From Diadema setosum (taxonomy: Eukaryota; Echinodermata; Echinoidea; Diadematoida; Diadematidae), in NCBI RefSeq assembly GCF_964275005.1, contig NC_092706.1:25764942-25828941 (forward strand): a DNA stretch of 64,000 bases, given 5' to 3'. The notes under the pieces are model-generated. The model was not told the DNA's origin. It was given only the letters and a program-made list of their open reading frames with translations, and searched no databases. The position numbers and the translations under genes are program-made. Positions 48,120 through 58,812 of the stretch are shown piece by piece; position 1 is the stretch's first letter; each line of letters begins with the position of its first letter.

Positions 48120-49860
48120 GGAATTTGATCATTTGGAATTTACAATATCTTATATTGTCGATTCTTTATCTAAAAAGGAAGTGTTACTGAAGATCTGCAT
48201 GCAGGGCAGAAACCATTTTCAGTGGTTATAACGTACAAAATTACCACACGAACACAACACTTGAAATTTCTCATATCCGTATTGCTAATGAAAAAACGCG
48301 TGGCCAACGACAAGTCCACCTTCATAGTTATGTGAATTGAGTGAATGTAGCAATATTAGTACAACACATCAGTAAGAGTTTGAGGAAAATCGGACAATCT
48401 GTTCAAGAGTTATGAATTTTTGAAATTTCTACACAGTCACAGCTGGATGAGAACCAGTGTGTGATGTCACATATATGTTGAATTTTCTTTATATTTTACA
48501 TGTTTGTACAATTTAAAAAAAAATTAACATATTTTCACTTTTCTTACATGATTAAAAAACGCTTCACTTGCCTCTTGCAGTAGGCACGAGGAATAACGTT
48601 ATCCTTAATATACATGCCAGTGACAAGTCGAGGAAGTGTTCAACTTTTTTTTAAATATAGAATTTGATGAAGTTCTCTTTATAATTTCTTGATATTGTTC
48701 TACGCATGTGGTATCATACACTGTAGTAATCTTCTCATCCAGCAGTGCCTGCGCAGATATTTGAAAATTCCTAACTTTTGAACGAATTGTCCAATTTTCT
48801 CCAAACTTTCACTGATGTGTTCCACAATCTTTTATTGCTGCATTCACTCAATAATCGAAGGTAGACTTGTCATATGAGTAGTTTTTGTTCACTTCTCCAT
48901 AGTCTCTTCTTTTCCTTGTTGATTTTCTCTTTACACTTCCTTTTATTTTCTCTGGAAAGCTTATACCCGCATGAATAATTTGAGTAAACATTCGTTTACT
49001 CTACATATATTCTTTTTACATTTTCTTTTCTCTACTTCCTCTTTTTGGATTTTAAATAAATCTAATGACTGCAAATAACTATTGAGTCCTTCATTTGATA
49101 TCTTCATAAAATGGCATCAGTAAACCTACATTAGATTTCCTATCATCCCAAAAGACTTTGGGTACTGTTATTCATTGTATTTACCGAAGTTACAAATTCG
49201 ATTAAGTCAGTGCATTACTTGAAGAGTTTGTTCGCAAAAACCGATAAGTCCATTTTTGAAGATTTTGAAGTACGTTCTCTGTCATTAAGTACAAAATAAT
49301 ACCTTTTAAATGATATATTGGTCACTACATATAAAAGTACATTTTTGAAGTTATGGTCAAACGAAGCAAAATTTTTCTTATTATTCTCTTTATTTTTCTT
49401 GAACTTTAATCGCAAATATCTCCATTTGGCAAATATGGACTTATCGGTTTTTGCAAACAAACTCTTCACTTGTATCTATCTATTAGTTATGGAATCTATA
49501 TTCCCTATATATCATTTACTCTCTTAATTCACAATTACTCATTTGTTGCCTCATTTAGGTATTTTATGTCCATTCCCTCTTTCACATAAAGATGGCATGG
49601 AATGCTTTACTGACTACCTGTGGGCGGCGGACTACCGGGGCTACGTTAACAAGACTGTAAATGGCAGGACTTGCCAGAAGTGGACATCGCAAACGCCGGT
49701 TACGCACACGGTGTTACAAGATCACCCTAACAGGCGACTGGGCGATCACAACTTTTGCCGAAATCCTGACAGGTCTGACTGGGCGTGGTGTTACACCACT
49801 GACCCGTCGGTGCGTTACGAGTACTGCGACATTGGCAGAGCCCAGCCTACTTGCGGCTGA
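37390..49860 (+). CDS. secreted Ig-like/EGF/double-kringle protein, right-arm copy
   Basis: Exons: 37390-37395, 38023-38062, 41183-41383, 42486-42611, 47207-47482 and 49592-49860. Phases 0, 1, 1, 1, 1 join cleanly to 305 residues and TGA. Architecture is the same as the minus-strand twin: signal peptide (MEMVMLVAITLMGFA), Ig-like segment, EGF, kringle 1, kringle 2. There is no protease and no membrane anchor. Kringle 1 keeps the positions used by plasminogen kringle 4 to bind lysine (Lys35, Asp55, Asp57, Trp62, Arg71), so binding to C-terminal or exposed lysines is a testable inference. The ATG at 37390 sits in a good context (gaccATGG). An alternative ATG at 37990 would read through the acceptor at 38021. 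Confidence 0.83.
38023..38062 (+). CDS. exon 2, signal peptide core (right-arm kringle gene)
   Basis: The acceptor is AAATTTCAG and the donor GTAAGA at 38063, phase 1. It reads MVMLVAITLMGFA, a hydrophobic secretion signal. Confidence 0.7.
38539..39183. mobile_element. family A fold-back element with extended ends
   Basis: Inverted ends ttaccttctgaaagttaatt / aattaactttcagaaggtaa enclose a full family A core. A fragment of a second family A copy lies just before it (38490-38538). Absent from the left arm. Confidence 0.8.
39190..39830. other. GC-richer insert with short acidic reading frame
   Basis: Right-arm-only segment. The minus strand around 39560-39440 reads an Asp/Ser-rich stretch (SDDSDSNNDTDSDSGK) followed by EEAREKRR. 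It could be a fragment of a gene copied with a transposon; I do not recognise it and it is not conserved in the left arm. Confidence 0.3.
40480..40563. repeat. (CA)n microsatellite
   Basis: Long CA run in the intron before the Ig-like exon; the equivalent left-arm area has a TG run on the plus strand. Confidence 0.92.
41183..41383 (+). CDS. exon 3, Ig-like segment (right-arm kringle gene)
   Basis: 67 residues between TTTTGACAG and GTGAGG, phase 1-1, with GGCQPKLQC, GEWVTIRG and QYKCQIPG. The Ig-like call rests on the Cys, Trp, Y-x-C pattern only. Confidence 0.72.
42486..42611 (+). CDS. exon 4, EGF-like domain (right-arm kringle gene)
   Basis: Six cysteines in EGF spacing, acceptor TACATACAG, donor GTAAAT, phase 1-1. 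Confidence 0.88.
42720..44300. other. right-arm-only insert of unknown type
   Basis: The left arm (about 25590) is continuous where this 1.6 kb is inserted. On the minus strand, 43480-43230 has coding-like composition (LLYVGRSKKKSNDYL, VLCGPDMPLQEFAASPK) but is degraded. It also has GA-rich runs near 43710-43770. Family not recognised. Confidence 0.4.
44995..45650. repeat. tandem repeat, ~163-bp unit, four copies
   Basis: gatgttgctgccagt recurs at about 45030, 45195, 45359 and 45521. Each unit also contains aagctcgctcgc and gcgaaaa. The open frames here follow the repeats and are not credible genes. Found only in the right arm. Confidence 0.85.
46020..46312 (-). repeat. dispersed G/C-tract repeat, copy 2 (inverted)
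   Basis: Reverse-orientation relative of 2330-2700, sharing ccactttatatttcatgc and gtaatcgtggtgatggt with poly-G and poly-C tracts between. Confidence 0.75.
46375..47005 (-). mobile_element. LINE reverse transcriptase fragment (CR1/L2-like)
   Basis: Minus-strand translation gives, in order, VLLLLD and SSAFDT, KALECFKSYLS, EGSVGGPTLFSIYL, HCYADAIQIFY, then WLTCHY and LKLNREKSELLYIGSK. These match RT blocks of CR1/L2-type LINEs. The catalytic Y-A-D-D box reads YADA and an in-frame stop lies in the upstream block, so the copy is dead. Only this part of the element is present; it lies in the intron before kringle 1. Confidence 0.8.
47207..47482 (+). CDS. exon 5, kringle 1 with intact lysine-site residues
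   Basis: Six kringle cysteines. Lys codon at 47326 (Lys35 position), Asp at 47383 and 47389 (Asp55, Asp57), Trp before the fourth Cys (Trp62) and Arg at 47428 (Arg71). Numbering follows plasminogen kringle 4. The donor is GTACGT at 47483. Confidence 0.88.
47745..47930. repeat. (TAA)n-type trinucleotide tract, right arm
   Basis: Mirror partner of 23610-23790; confirms the arm homology through this intron. Confidence 0.9.
48017..48113. repeat. (TA)n arrays
   Basis: Two TA runs separated by a short catacata stretch. Confidence 0.92.
48309..48872. mobile_element. family A fold-back MITE, copy 3
   Basis: Ends acaagtccaccttcat / cgaaggtagacttgtc; in the intron between the two kringle exons, absent from the left arm. 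Confidence 0.8.
49221..49467. mobile_element. family B MITE, copy 4
   Basis: Ends gaagagtttgttcgc / caaacaaactcttc. ACTTG flanks both sides; the left arm has the empty site near 22960, so insertion followed the duplication. Confidence 0.85.
49592..49860 (+). CDS. exon 6, kringle 2 and stop
   Basis: Acceptor CACATAAAG, phase 1. The kringle signatures match the twin. NPDRSDW replaces the Asp57-type residue. Ends PTCG, TGA. Confidence 0.88.
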
Positions 49861-49992
49861 TAGAACAATCGTTTTGATGGCATTGTTGAAAAAGAAACCT
49901 GGCTTCACTGAATACATCCACGTAATAAGTCTTTGAGGATCAGGTCTTCATTAGATTGGATAAAAAAAAAACAAGAAAACGACAAATGAAGA

Positions 49993-49998
49993 AATAAA
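49993..49998 (+). promoter_or_regulatory. poly(A) signal of the right-arm kringle gene
   Basis: AATAAA about 135 bases after the stop codon. The left-arm twin lacks a matching hexamer at the equivalent place, so it may end elsewhere. Confidence 0.45.
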
Positions 49999-50688
49999 TA
50001 AGGAGAAAGATTTTATCACCTCTTTTAGTATCATGATTGTCCTGGCGACCCTTTGCTTCCCCCGCCCCCTTCATTTCTATAATGATTACACTAAAAGATA
50101 CAATATTTTTTTTTTTTTTTTTTTTTTTGGGGGGGGGGGCTACATGTTGCTTTGCACACGTAGATATTCTCAACAGTTACCATTGTTGTTTAATCAACAC
50201 TTAATATGTATTCTGTACTCTGTTTTGCTTACTATGAATTCAAGTTGTTACTGTATTCGTGGAATAGAAAAGAAATATATACATCATTATAGTCATCGCA
50301 TCCCCTGATTGAATCACTTCATAGCGTGTTTTATACACATATACGTTTTTAAGATGCGTTGAAGAAATTATATCATAGCTGTACCATAGATTTGAACACT
50401 AAAAGATGTACTTGAATTAGTCGTTTATATTGCCATCTCTTGTTACTTACTATCTCGTAACATTACTACTTGTTGCCGCCAAATACAATTCTCTTCAGGA
50501 TTTTATGTCAACAACATGCATGAATAACAAGAGAAGATTTGTGCACAACTTATTTGGAGGCATTTACCTTAATGACTTCATTGTCTCTATCAATTTGACT
50601 TGGCGGTTGCGGTTGATATTATAGTGCTTTGGGTGATACGGGCCCCTGAGGGGATGCTACAAAGTTACAAAAAGAATTTATTTTTGAA

Positions 50689-50980
50689 CCCTTATTCAAG
50701 AGTTTGTGTGTAGTACGTTTACTCTAAAGAGTCTTCTAATTACATCGCGTTTTACGGCTACCAAGAAATTTAGGAAACGCTAATGAAGTGAAACTCTAAT
50801 ATCATTAATTTTTATCACAATTTTATAAATGTAAACCCTTATTCAAGAGTTTGTGTGTAGTCGTTTACTCTGAAGAATCTTCTAATTACATCGCGTTTTA
50901 CGGCTACCAAGAAATTAAGGAATCGCTAATGAAGTGAAATTCTAATATTATTTTTATCACTATTTTCTAAATGCAAATTA
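50689..50980. repeat. 147-bp tandem duplication
   Basis: cccttattcaagagtttgtg starts at 50689 and again at 50836; the left arm has a single copy, so it is younger than the arms. Confidence 0.8.
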
Positions 50981-51296
50981 CACAAAAGTACACTTAATTA
51001 ATTGTACACTAACAAGATCAGTAAAGTGAAAATGCACTCCTCAAAACTAAGAAAGGAATACAAAAAAGCACTAAACTTGTATAAAATCTTTAGATAAATC
51101 TATAGGTAATGACGAGACTAAACATGTCTGTACTATTGAAACCACATATTAAATTATTTTGTCACAGTTATTGATGTAAATTAAACTACATAATGATGTC
51201 GTCACTCAGGAGTTTCCTTCTGCTGTGTAACATACAATCTTCCATACTATACATCTCTCTCTGCATGTCAGAATTAATAACTTGAAAGACGTCATA

Positions 51297-51690
51297 CACT
51301 GCAAAAAGGCGGTGTTAAATAAGAAACACCGAGCTGGTGTTAAATTTCCGGTGCTCATTCATGGTGTTAGATTAACACCTCCGGGTGTCATTTCAAAATA
51401 TAGAATTGCTTTTTTGATAGTTTCTTAGTTACTGAATTTCTTGTTAATTCTGAACTTCAACAAGACGATGAAGAATTTTCCGATAAAGTACTTGATTTTT
51501 GAAAAAAATGTGTAAACACATATACACCACAGTAACACCAGTTGGTGTGGTCTCCTACTGAAGCTGGACTGGTGTTATACCATTGAAATTAACACCACCA
51601 ATATCAAATCAACACCATGCGGTGTCATTAATGAATTAACTCTAGCGCAGTGTCAAAAATATCACCAGCTACAGTGTCAAATTACACGTA
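51297..51690. mobile_element. family E element, partial inverted copy
   Basis: Starts cactgcaaaaaggcggtgtt. Its far end is cut where the hairpin element at 51690 begins. Absent from the left arm near 20270. Confidence 0.75.
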
Positions 51691-52037
51691 TGGCCTATAG
51701 ACTTATAGGCCCGAAATCACGAAGGTGGTACAAATGAAACCATGGTTTAAACCATGGACAAAAACCATGGAGCGCCAAGTGTCGCACGGAATATTTCGTT
51801 ACGAAATTGGTCATTTCGTCTACAAAAAGACCGTTTCGTTAGCGAAATTATCATTTCGTGGACGAAATGTTCATTTACTTACAAAATGTTGTCATTTCGT
51901 TACAAAATAATCATTTCATCGACGAAATGACTGATTCCGTAACGAAATATTCCATGCGACACTTGGCGCTCCATGGTTTTTGTCCATGGTTTAAACCATG
52001 GTTTCAGTTGTACCCCCTTCGTGAATTCGGGCCATAG
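51690..52037. mobile_element. long hairpin MITE, family F
   Basis: Near-perfect inverted halves (ccatggtttaaaccatgg, aaaaaccatggagcgcca) around many TTCGT..ACGAAA words. Outer ends read ggcccgaaatcacgaagg / ccttcgtgaattcgggcc. Confidence 0.85.
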
Positions 52038-52629
52038 AGAACGAAATGAGTATGTTCTGTAATATCATAGTTATGACTTTAACAGTGGAAATTTTTGTGT
52101 ATGTATGCATGTATTTATTTACAACCGTCATGACTGTACATACATTTTGTATGATTTCATTTAATTCATTTGCACAATGTATTTTTCCTTGTGTGCCAGT
52201 GAAATACAAATTTCTATTCAAAAATAACAGACAATAAAAACTCATGTCACGTGTTGCATCACTCAGCACCACATGATCTGATAATCTTGCGCTTTATTTC
52301 AATAGCCGTTTCTTCTCAAAGCCGAATTTCATGGCATGCTTCTGTCAAGTGTTTACTCCATTTTGTTAAAATCAGTTAAAATCATGGAGTGGCTTAATCT
52401 CTTTATCGAAATAAACTTCAGCGTTAATTGAAATTTTACCAAAAGACTCTTTGATTTGTTACGATTGGCATTAGACCCATACATGTCTGTACCGCCAAAA
52501 TGTATTTTGTTGTTGTTGTCGTTGTTCATTCGTGTTTGTTTGTTTGTTTCTTTCTTTCTTTCTTTCTTTTTGTTTGTTTGTTTGTTTGTTTGTTTGTTTG
52601 CTGCATTGTATAAACAACATGCTTGAAAA

Positions 52630-52860
52630 AATATGATCTAGATAGGTGTCAAAAATTATGCGATTAGTGGGAAGGAGGTAGCCATTTTCACCCGTAGGAC
52701 CTAACATGTACCTGAATCTATCAGGGTGCCTGTTTCGACCTCTACTAATAGGGTCGCTGCGGTAAAAAGAGAGAGCTGGAGCTAGATATTCACATGGAGG
52801 GTTGTCATGGTCATCGCTTGGCACGCGCAGTCTCCGACAGCATAACATCCCTATTGCGCC
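52630..52860 (-). pseudogene. receptor-tail-like exon relic, right-arm copy
   Basis: The minus strand reads CGAIGMLCCRRLRV, SDDHDNPPCEYLAP, SFYRSDPISRGRNRHPD and RYMLGPTGENGYLLPTN in one open frame. It is better preserved than the left-arm twin. CCRR after a short hydrophobic run and several Tyr sites suggest the first part of a cytoplasmic tail. No flanking exons were found, so it is most likely a stranded fragment of a receptor gene. Confidence 0.45.
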
Positions 52861-52914
52861 ACAGTAGACACATGTAGAGTAAAATCATGAACTACAGTTG
52901 TATGTTTTACAGTT

Positions 52915-53306
52915 CTGGTTGAGGTAGGGATTCATGTTTTGAACATTCCTAAGTGAGATAATGAGAAACCTCTTATGAAATATGAAAGAGAGTGTAATTT
53001 AAAGAAGGATTCAATTCTAAGGGATATCAAAAGTTTATTTGATGAAAATTGGTTTTCAAATGGCTGACATATCCAAAAAATAATAATAATAATAATAAAA
53101 GGCGACAGGCCACGCCCTTTATTAGGATCTCTTTGTTTCACCTTGTTTTTGGATATCTCAGCCATTTCGAAACCGATTTTCATCAAATAAACTTTTGATA
53201 CCCCTTAGAATTGCATGCTCTTTGAGCTCTTATAGAGCGGTTTCTGAATATCTCGCAAAACGTTAAAAGCTAAATCAGAACTGTACAAACCCTTTAGTGT
53301 AATTCT
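52915..53306. mobile_element. family D fold-back element, copy 3 (full)
   Basis: Starts cagttctggttgaggta and ends with the complement tcagaactgta after inverted halves containing atctcagccatttcgaaacc. The left arm has the uninterrupted site near 19385. Confidence 0.8.
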
Positions 53307-54455
53307 ATCTAATTCGATCATACATTATTTTTTTTCTTCCGATACATCTGACAAATAAATGTCGGTACTAGACATAATTTATTGAAGCATCGTTTTGATA
53401 TCATGTACTGACATCCGAAAGCGACTGATCTAAATAATTTTCAAGCATCAATCTTTAATCTATTGAAGTATAAAATAAATGTCTAGCAATAAGAATAATC
53501 ATTTCATAACAGCCACATGACATCAATATCATCGTTCTTAGAAACTTAACTTGACAAAACCTATAGATTTAAGGCACGTAAATCAACAGGCTGCTGCTAC
53601 CCACTACCTCTCGAAAATTATCGCTAGCCATGATTATTATATCTAACCCCCCTTTTAGACAAGTGAGTTATCGTATGGACATACCCTCTCCCCTGTTCAG
53701 ATTAGAGAGTTCTCGTATGGATATACGACGTATGGATACAGGACGTTTTCTGTGTCTGAATGCTCTTATATGGAAACGTCGTATCAATATACGTCGTAGG
53801 TGCCTATATCGAAACACGTACACACAAGCAAGGACGTACAGTGTATGCTATACAGTTCATCCGAGTCGTCAAATGCAGAAATACAGCATGCATTTATTGA
53901 TATAAATATAGGTGAAACTGTTCACAGTCAAAGAAAGTCACACTCATGTGGCTGATACACTGCCGGTAATCTTGGATCCTTATAGATGGATTTGTGGAAT
54001 GAAAAGTACTCGGAGAGGGAGAGTTTCTTCTTCCGCTGAGGGAACCATGGTGACTTGATCCAAGACTACTTCGGATTACATTTAAACCCGAAATAGACTA
54101 GGGTTTAACTGAAAGACCTCGCTAGCAGAATACAAAATTAAACTTCAGGTCTAGCTAGCCCATAGGTGAGTCTAAAATGGGTTTAAAACTAGGTATACAG
54201 TAGAATACGGACCATTGTTTCGATCTGGTGTAAGATTTATCAGACTTACAGATTTGGAGATCTAAAAACCCTTGCAACACTGTCTTTCACTGTCTTTAAC
54301 ATCAATCATTTTATAAAAGATTGGGTTAGAAGCCAGTATCGGTCATGAATAGAATCCACATAATGATTTGCAAACTTTTACTTTAGTTTTTTTTTTTCAT
54401 CTCTTTATGGTGGTTGCCATTGAGTACCATTCGTTACAGAGAGCACAGCTTCAAA

Positions 54456-54757
54456 TGCGAGGGATCACCCTCGAATTTATCCCCAAATATTGTTTATTTC
54501 TGGCCAGTTTTTCTGTTTCCGTTTGTTAAATTATAAATTTGTAACAATGTATGTGCTTACTGTATTGTTAGTACATATTGTTATGCTTGTATAATTGTAT
54601 TTATATTGAAATTTCATTTATATGTGTATATGTACATCAAGTATGTGTATGTATGAATGTATGCAGATATTACAATGTGTACGCTTTTATGCCAACAGAA
54701 GAATTTCCTAAGTGGACAATAAATGAATCATTCTGAACCTGAATCTGAATCTGTATT
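54456..54757 (+). mobile_element. LINE-like 3' end with GAATCT tail
   Basis: AT-rich untranslated-type sequence ending gtggacaataaatgaatcat and then ctgaacctgaatctgaatct, the style of CR1/L2 3' tails. It begins exactly where homology to the left arm stops. Confidence 0.5.
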
Positions 54758-54827
54758 CATTTCGTAATTTTATGTCTCCTATAGCTGAATACCATATGTA
54801 TTGTTTAATTTTACAATTACTTAATAT

Positions 54828-54831
<4 letters not shown>

Positions 54832-54866
<35 letters not shown>
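54832..54866. repeat. (TA)n microsatellite
   Basis: TA run. The 55100-55740 region beyond it shows no gene. Confidence 0.9.
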
Positions 54867-54869
<3 letters not shown>

Positions 54870-55752
54870 AATGAATTGTGAGAAAAGGACACATTCAAGA
54901 GACGTATTTACTTCAGTGTCGTTTATTGCCAAGCTTTCGATCCTATACTCGTTATGTAAGACTACAAGGGGCAATAGTTGTGGCCGGTAGGCCGTGGCCT
55001 GCAGATCTAGAAACTGGTTTAACATTATTTTAAGAAATGGTAAGTCTTGGTCAGATGTGGCAACCGGAAATTCGTACACTGCGTTCACTGAGTTTGGGTA
55101 GTTGTTTTCTTTTTCAATATTTCACAAAAGAGAAGAATTACATGCGTTTCAGTTACTGCATTCATTTCGGCTAGATTTTCACCTAAAGGTTTGCCAGATC
55201 TCCTAAACCAGTCTTTTAACGGCTAACTTCTGCCAAATCATTTTCTGATCTCACTGGCAAATTTCAAGACGATGTTTAAATAGTATCATTATAACCCAAT
55301 ATTATGTATAATGATATATGGCGTCACGGGGAAAAATATTTTTGGTCCATTTCCAGGAATAATTATTGTGTTTGATTCATTAACTTAGGCATAGTACATG
55401 GCATTGAAACCCTTTGTCATACGTACTTATTATTTTTTTTTTTTGCACAAGAATTACGTATTACAAATGTTTTTAATTTGGCAATGTCTTTTTTTTTATT
55501 CCAAGTCACAATATGTTGTATTCTAAACCCTTTGTATTCTGTCGATCTTCACACAGTTATCACATTTTATCATATCATTTCACTTCCAATGTTACTATTT
55601 ATTACTTAATTTTTTGGGGGGTGGAGGGAGCGAATATTATTGTATGACCTCCAAAAAGTGAAATTTGATGATTTGGGGGAAAAATGATGCCGATATAATT
55701 ACACATACATTATACATATTATGTACAAGACAGTATTCATACATACATACAG

Positions 55753-57373
55753 CAGGGCTCGACACTGACGGTGGCCCGGTAACCCGGGGCCACCAAAAAC
55801 GCACGTCGGGCCACCAAAATTTCAGAAATGAAGATTTTGGTGGCCCGATCGGGCCACAAAAAAAGTCGGATGTTTGCCTTAACACTTTTGGAAATGGACA
55901 GCGGTAACAATCGGCTCCGTATGATGCTAATATAAATGCCAGATGTTTGCTTTGAATTTTGGAAATTATTAACGGTAATATTCGGCTCCGGAAGATGCTG
56001 AAATAAATGTCGAATGTTTGTTTTGACGTTCGGAAATGAATACTAATAATATACAATTCCGTACGATGATAAAATAAATGCCGGATGTTTGCTTTTACGT
56101 TCGAAAGTAAATGGCAATAACATTCAGCTCCGGAAGATGCTAAAGTAAATGTCGAATGATCCCTTTGACGTTCGGAAATGAATAACAATAATATTCAATT
56201 CCGTACGATGATTAAATGTCGGATGTTTGCTTTTACTTTCGAAAGTAAATAGCAATAACATTCGGCTCCAGAAGATGCTAAAATAAATGTCAGATGATTG
56301 CTTTTATCGGAAGTGAATAGCAGTAATATTCTTCTCCATACGACGGTAAAATAAATGTCGGATATTTGCAATTACATTTCGAAATGAATAACAATAATAT
56401 TAAGCTGCGTTTAATGGTAAAGTAAATGTCCGATGTCTGCCTTGACGTTCAAAAATGAAACACAGTAACATTCGGCTCCGAACGATGCTAAAACAATTGT
56501 CAGATGATTCATTTCACTTTCGGAAGTGGACAGCAATAACATTCGGCTCCGTACGATAATAGAATAAATGTCGGATATTTGCTTTTAAATTTGGAAATGA
56601 ATAACGGTAATATTCTGCTCTGTGCGATGCTAAAGTAAATAACAGACTGTTGCTTTTACATTTGAAAATGATTAACGGTATCAATCGGCTCAGTTAGATG
56701 CTAAAATAAATAGCGGATGTTTGCTTTCACGTTCGGAAATGAATAAGGATAACATTCAGCTCCGTAAGGTGCTAAAAAGAATGTCAGTTGTTTGCTTTTA
56801 CATTTGAAAACGGTAATATTCGGCTCCGTAAGGTGTTAAAATACTAGTAAAATGTTGGATGATTGCTTTTACAATCAGAAATGAATAACGGTAATTTTCG
56901 GCTCTTTACAATGGCAAAACAAATGTCGGATGTTTATAAATGTCTGCAAATGTTCCCACTTTATCATTTCAAACGTAAGTTTTGACCACCTAATAGGCAT
57001 CAACTTTTATAATAATCTATAAGCCCATTTGCTCAATCTTAGAACTGAGAATAACAGCAAGATAATTGAATTTTCTATTCATTTATTTTAGACATGGGTA
57101 CCTGTATCACTTCAGTAATACTTAATAATTATTGTTCTATGTCTAGTTATAGGACCGATTTAGTATTTCTTATGTTTTTCTTGATTTTTTTTTTTTTTGG
57201 GGGGGGGGGCACCAGATTTTACTTTCGGGCCACCAAAAAATAAAAATCAATGATTTTGGTGGCCCGCTTTTTGGGGCCACCAGATTTTACTTTCCAGCCA
57301 CCAAAAAATAAAAATCAATGATTTGATCGGGTCACCAAAAAAAAAAAAAAAAAAAAAATAGTGTGGAGCCCTG
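55753..57373. mobile_element. hAT-like element carrying an ~88-bp minisatellite
   Basis: Termini CAGGGCTCGACAC and GTGTGGAGCCCTG are imperfect inverted repeats. CATACAG directly flanks both ends (55746-55752 and 57374-57380). The interior from about 55860 to 56940 is around a dozen degenerate units with aaataaatgtcggatgtttg and attcggctccgta. The ggtggcccg / gggccaccaaaa words near both ends are also inverted. The long minus-strand reading frame is a by-product of the units. Confidence 0.85.
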
Positions 57374-58017
57374 CATACAGTATTCATGATATAGCTAGAA
57401 GTCTAATTTTATTATGCATGCACACGCATACGCGTGTTGGTGTGTAGGGGTGGGGTGTTTTACAGCGTCTGAAAAAATAATCTTCGTTATATTTTTTTCA
57501 AAGGGAAATACAGTTTATAGACAACTAAACACTATTTCTGCAGCAGCTTCTGAGCAGACAGGTATACGGCACTAAATTGGACTATTATCACGATTATAAA
57601 CGATATAGATAAACATCATATAAACAAAGCGATAGGTATATAGCTAGATGAGTAGATGGATAAATAGATAGATATACGTATATTCAGTTAATCAATAAAA
57701 GTAAGATAAAAATAAATACTGGAATGACTTTGTACATGAATTAATGGAGCAATATATACATACACAAGTACAAAAATAAGAAAGCAGATCATTTAATGAA
57801 TGTAGTACATAACTTCAAAATTTCTGTCCGACAAGAAGAACTGTACAATCTAAAATTGAATGATGGATAAATAGAATATTGATAAAATGACTATAAAGCA
57901 TATTGAAACATCTTTAATCAACTTTCGATTGGTTTCACAATTGTCGTGGCCGCAAAGGAAGCAATGAAGACTTGATACCAAGCGATCACGTGAGCAGGGG
58001 AGTCATATCTAGTCTAA
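57374..58017. other. AT-rich stretch, nothing recognised
   Basis: Between the hAT-like element and the SINE tail; only short AT-rich and tandem gata-like words. Confidence 0.5.
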
Positions 58018-58440
58018 ATAATAATAATAATAACAATAACAACAATAATAATAATGACAATAATAACAACAACAATGATATAATATTAATAAGGTCTTAT
58101 CTATCCAAGGTACCCCCTTCAGTGTTACCACTGCTCTACCAGAGGGCCCTGCTATTATTGTCACCCTAGCGTTGCCAGGTACCCACTTATACACCTCGGT
58201 CGAGAGGGACATGGTGGGTAAAAACATCTTGTCCAAGGACGTAAGCACCGGGCGGGAATCGAAATCGGGTCCTCCGACTTCGAGTCGGGAGTCTTATCAG
58301 AGCCCCACTGAAGTACAAGACAATTAGGATGAAGTGTCTTTCGTAGGGCCACATACTGCCGCTACCAGGGACTTGAATCAGGAATGTTATAAGTGACAGT
58401 CGGTGTCTCTTCCACGAAGCCACAATAACTCGCCATTGGT
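58018..58440 (-). mobile_element. tRNA-derived SINE, minus orientation
   Basis: On the minus strand, tggcttcgtggaagag resembles an A box and gattcaagtccctgg a B box. Then cgaaagacacttcatcc follows, then a second tRNA-like segment with atttcgattcccgcc. It ends in an AAT-type triplet tail seen as TAA repeats at 58018-58090. It starts within ~10-25 bases after the stop codon of the minus-strand gene and lies in its presumed 3' UTR. Confidence 0.7.
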
Positions 58441-58447
58441 ATGGATT

Positions 58448-58812
58448 TCAGCATTCGCTCTCATCCAGGCGCCCATGGTCAACGTCGATGAGGACAATGC
58501 CACTGAACTCTGCCGGAGTCTCGAAGCCCTTGCCCGGTTCGATGTCGTCTATCTCGTAGTAGCTTCGATACTCCGACATCACCGGTTTTTGTCTCGGAGC
58601 CCTTCGGGTGACAGGTAAAATCTCCCCGAATTCGGCGTCATCCCTCGCTGCATATCCCATGGCGGGAGGGTTTCGGCTGAGTGTCATGGGAAGAGTGTTG
58701 CCAAGATACACGTGGCTGATGTTGACAGCCCCTGTTGGCTTGGGAAATGTCTCGTACGGGATTCCACCTATGACTGGACGGAAATATGACAGACCTTTAA
58801 TCTTCCCATGAG
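58448..58812 (-). CDS. exon c of the unrecognised gene, with stop
   Basis: The acceptor TCTCATAG gives phase 1 and opens AHGKIKGLSYFRPVIGG. It ends GRLDESEC and TGA. Codon use is GC-richer than the flanks, supporting coding. Confidence 0.6.

Larger units (their letters stand above)
36765..54455 (-). repeat. right arm of the inverted duplication
   Basis: Reverse-complement partner of 16950-33375. It is about 1.3 kb longer because of extra inserts: 38160-40560, 42720-44300, 44820-47080, 48309-48872, 49221-49467, 51297-52037 and 52915-53306. Anchors include the six exons, the TAA-triplet tract and the decayed tail exon. The outer end at 54455 joins LINE-like sequence rather than the rest of the family C element seen on the left. 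Confidence 0.9.

Noticed and set aside
55637-56188. 183-residue minus-strand frame
   Set aside because: It runs across the minisatellite and end of a hAT-like element; repeat-derived and without conserved motifs.
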